A DNA stretch of 6,009 nt, from positions 1 through 6,009 of the forward strand of contig JAUHYY010000066.1 in assembly GCA_030426295.1 (NCBI GenBank), read 5' to 3'. Under the pieces are notes generated by a model. The model was not told the DNA's origin and made no database searches. It saw only the letters and a program-made list of their open reading frames with translations. This document shows, in pieces, positions 5,885-6,009 of this stretch; positions within the stretch are counted from its first letter, which is position 1, and each line of letters starts with the position of its first letter. This DNA comes from a bacterium (lineage in GTDB: Bacteria > Patescibacteriota > Gracilibacteria > UBA1369 > GCA-2718715). Made by a program: the position numbers and the translations under genes.

Positions 5885-6009
5885 TGAAAAAATATCGCTT
5901 TGATAACGCATAGTAGTATACAGGTTCGATTTTGAGTGTTTTTGCTATCTTTATAATTGGTTTTGAAGCAATTATTTTGAGTAGGATTTTTTTGATTCCT
6001 CTAGGCATT
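5859..6009 (-). CDS. 3' end of an unidentified basic protein (partial)
   Basis: An open frame enters from the right edge and ends at TAG (5861-5859), encoding at least 49 residues. The visible part begins MPRGIKKILLKIIA, is rich in Lys and Ile, and contains PVYYYALSKRYFFIG followed by LKEQIS at the end. It could be the C-terminal tail of a larger protein continuing past the window, or a small protein starting at the ATG at 6008; the edge prevents a decision. The basic, aromatic-rich tail is loosely reminiscent of membrane-associated glycosyltransferase C-termini, which would fit the envelope genes downstream, but there is no diagnostic motif and I do not assign a function. The codon and amino-acid bias (A/C-rich sense strand, Ile/Lys-rich) matches the neighbouring minus-strand genes, supporting real coding. 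Confidence 0.5.
   Translation of the reverse strand, partial: MPRGIKKILLKIIASKPIIKIAKTLKIEPVYYYALSKRYFFIGLKEQIS

Overview
This AT-rich window carries six recognisable protein genes plus the 3' end of a seventh, packed with very little non-coding DNA; there is no gene-free stretch longer than about 100 bases. I saw no rRNA or tRNA gene, mobile element or CRISPR array. The gene content is a family 4-like uracil-DNA glycosylase without iron-sulfur cysteines, a compact NrnA-type DHH phosphoesterase, a 300-residue Fmt, an O-antigen ligase-like protein with a DHFW-type C-terminal motif, and a lone solute-binding lipoprotein. This mix, the short spacers and the absence of usual operon partners suggest a reduced-genome bacterium such as a member of the Candidate Phyla Radiation (Patescibacteria). 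That placement is inference from recalled family features, not a search. The standard bacterial code fits: no gene has an in-frame TGA, and TAA, TAG and TGA all serve as stops.

Layout. From 1589 down to the left edge, the minus strand carries nrnA and then the uracil-DNA glycosylase (cut by the window edge), separated by 33 bases that hold a small inverted repeat. Both are housekeeping nucleic-acid genes, probably transcribed together from a near-consensus promoter at 1586-1614. Back to back with it, a second promoter (1608-1635) drives the plus-strand fmt gene. The two -35 boxes lie on the same few bases. After fmt, a separate promoter (2569-2596) precedes a gene for a predicted secreted lipoprotein of the trypsin-like serine protease fold.

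From the right edge, a minus-strand cluster runs inward: the end of an unidentified basic protein, a lipoprotein resembling extracellular solute-binding proteins of ABC transporters, and a polytopic O-antigen ligase/polymerase-like membrane protein whose start overlaps the binding-protein gene by 38 bases. This cluster converges on the protease gene and the two 3' ends overlap by 17 bases, leaving no room for a terminator between them. The right half therefore looks devoted to the cell envelope (surface glycan assembly, a surface binding protein, a surface protease), while the left half is housekeeping.

Two properties run through the window. The plus strand is rich in T and G whichever strand is coding, so plus-strand products are rich in Val/Asp/Gly and minus-strand products in Ile/Thr/Lys/Asn. 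Most starts also lack an obvious Shine-Dalgarno sequence and sit roughly 12-20 bases after the predicted transcription start. No clearly new multi-gene system is evident; the most notable single observation is the uracil-DNA glycosylase with all four expected cluster cysteines replaced.
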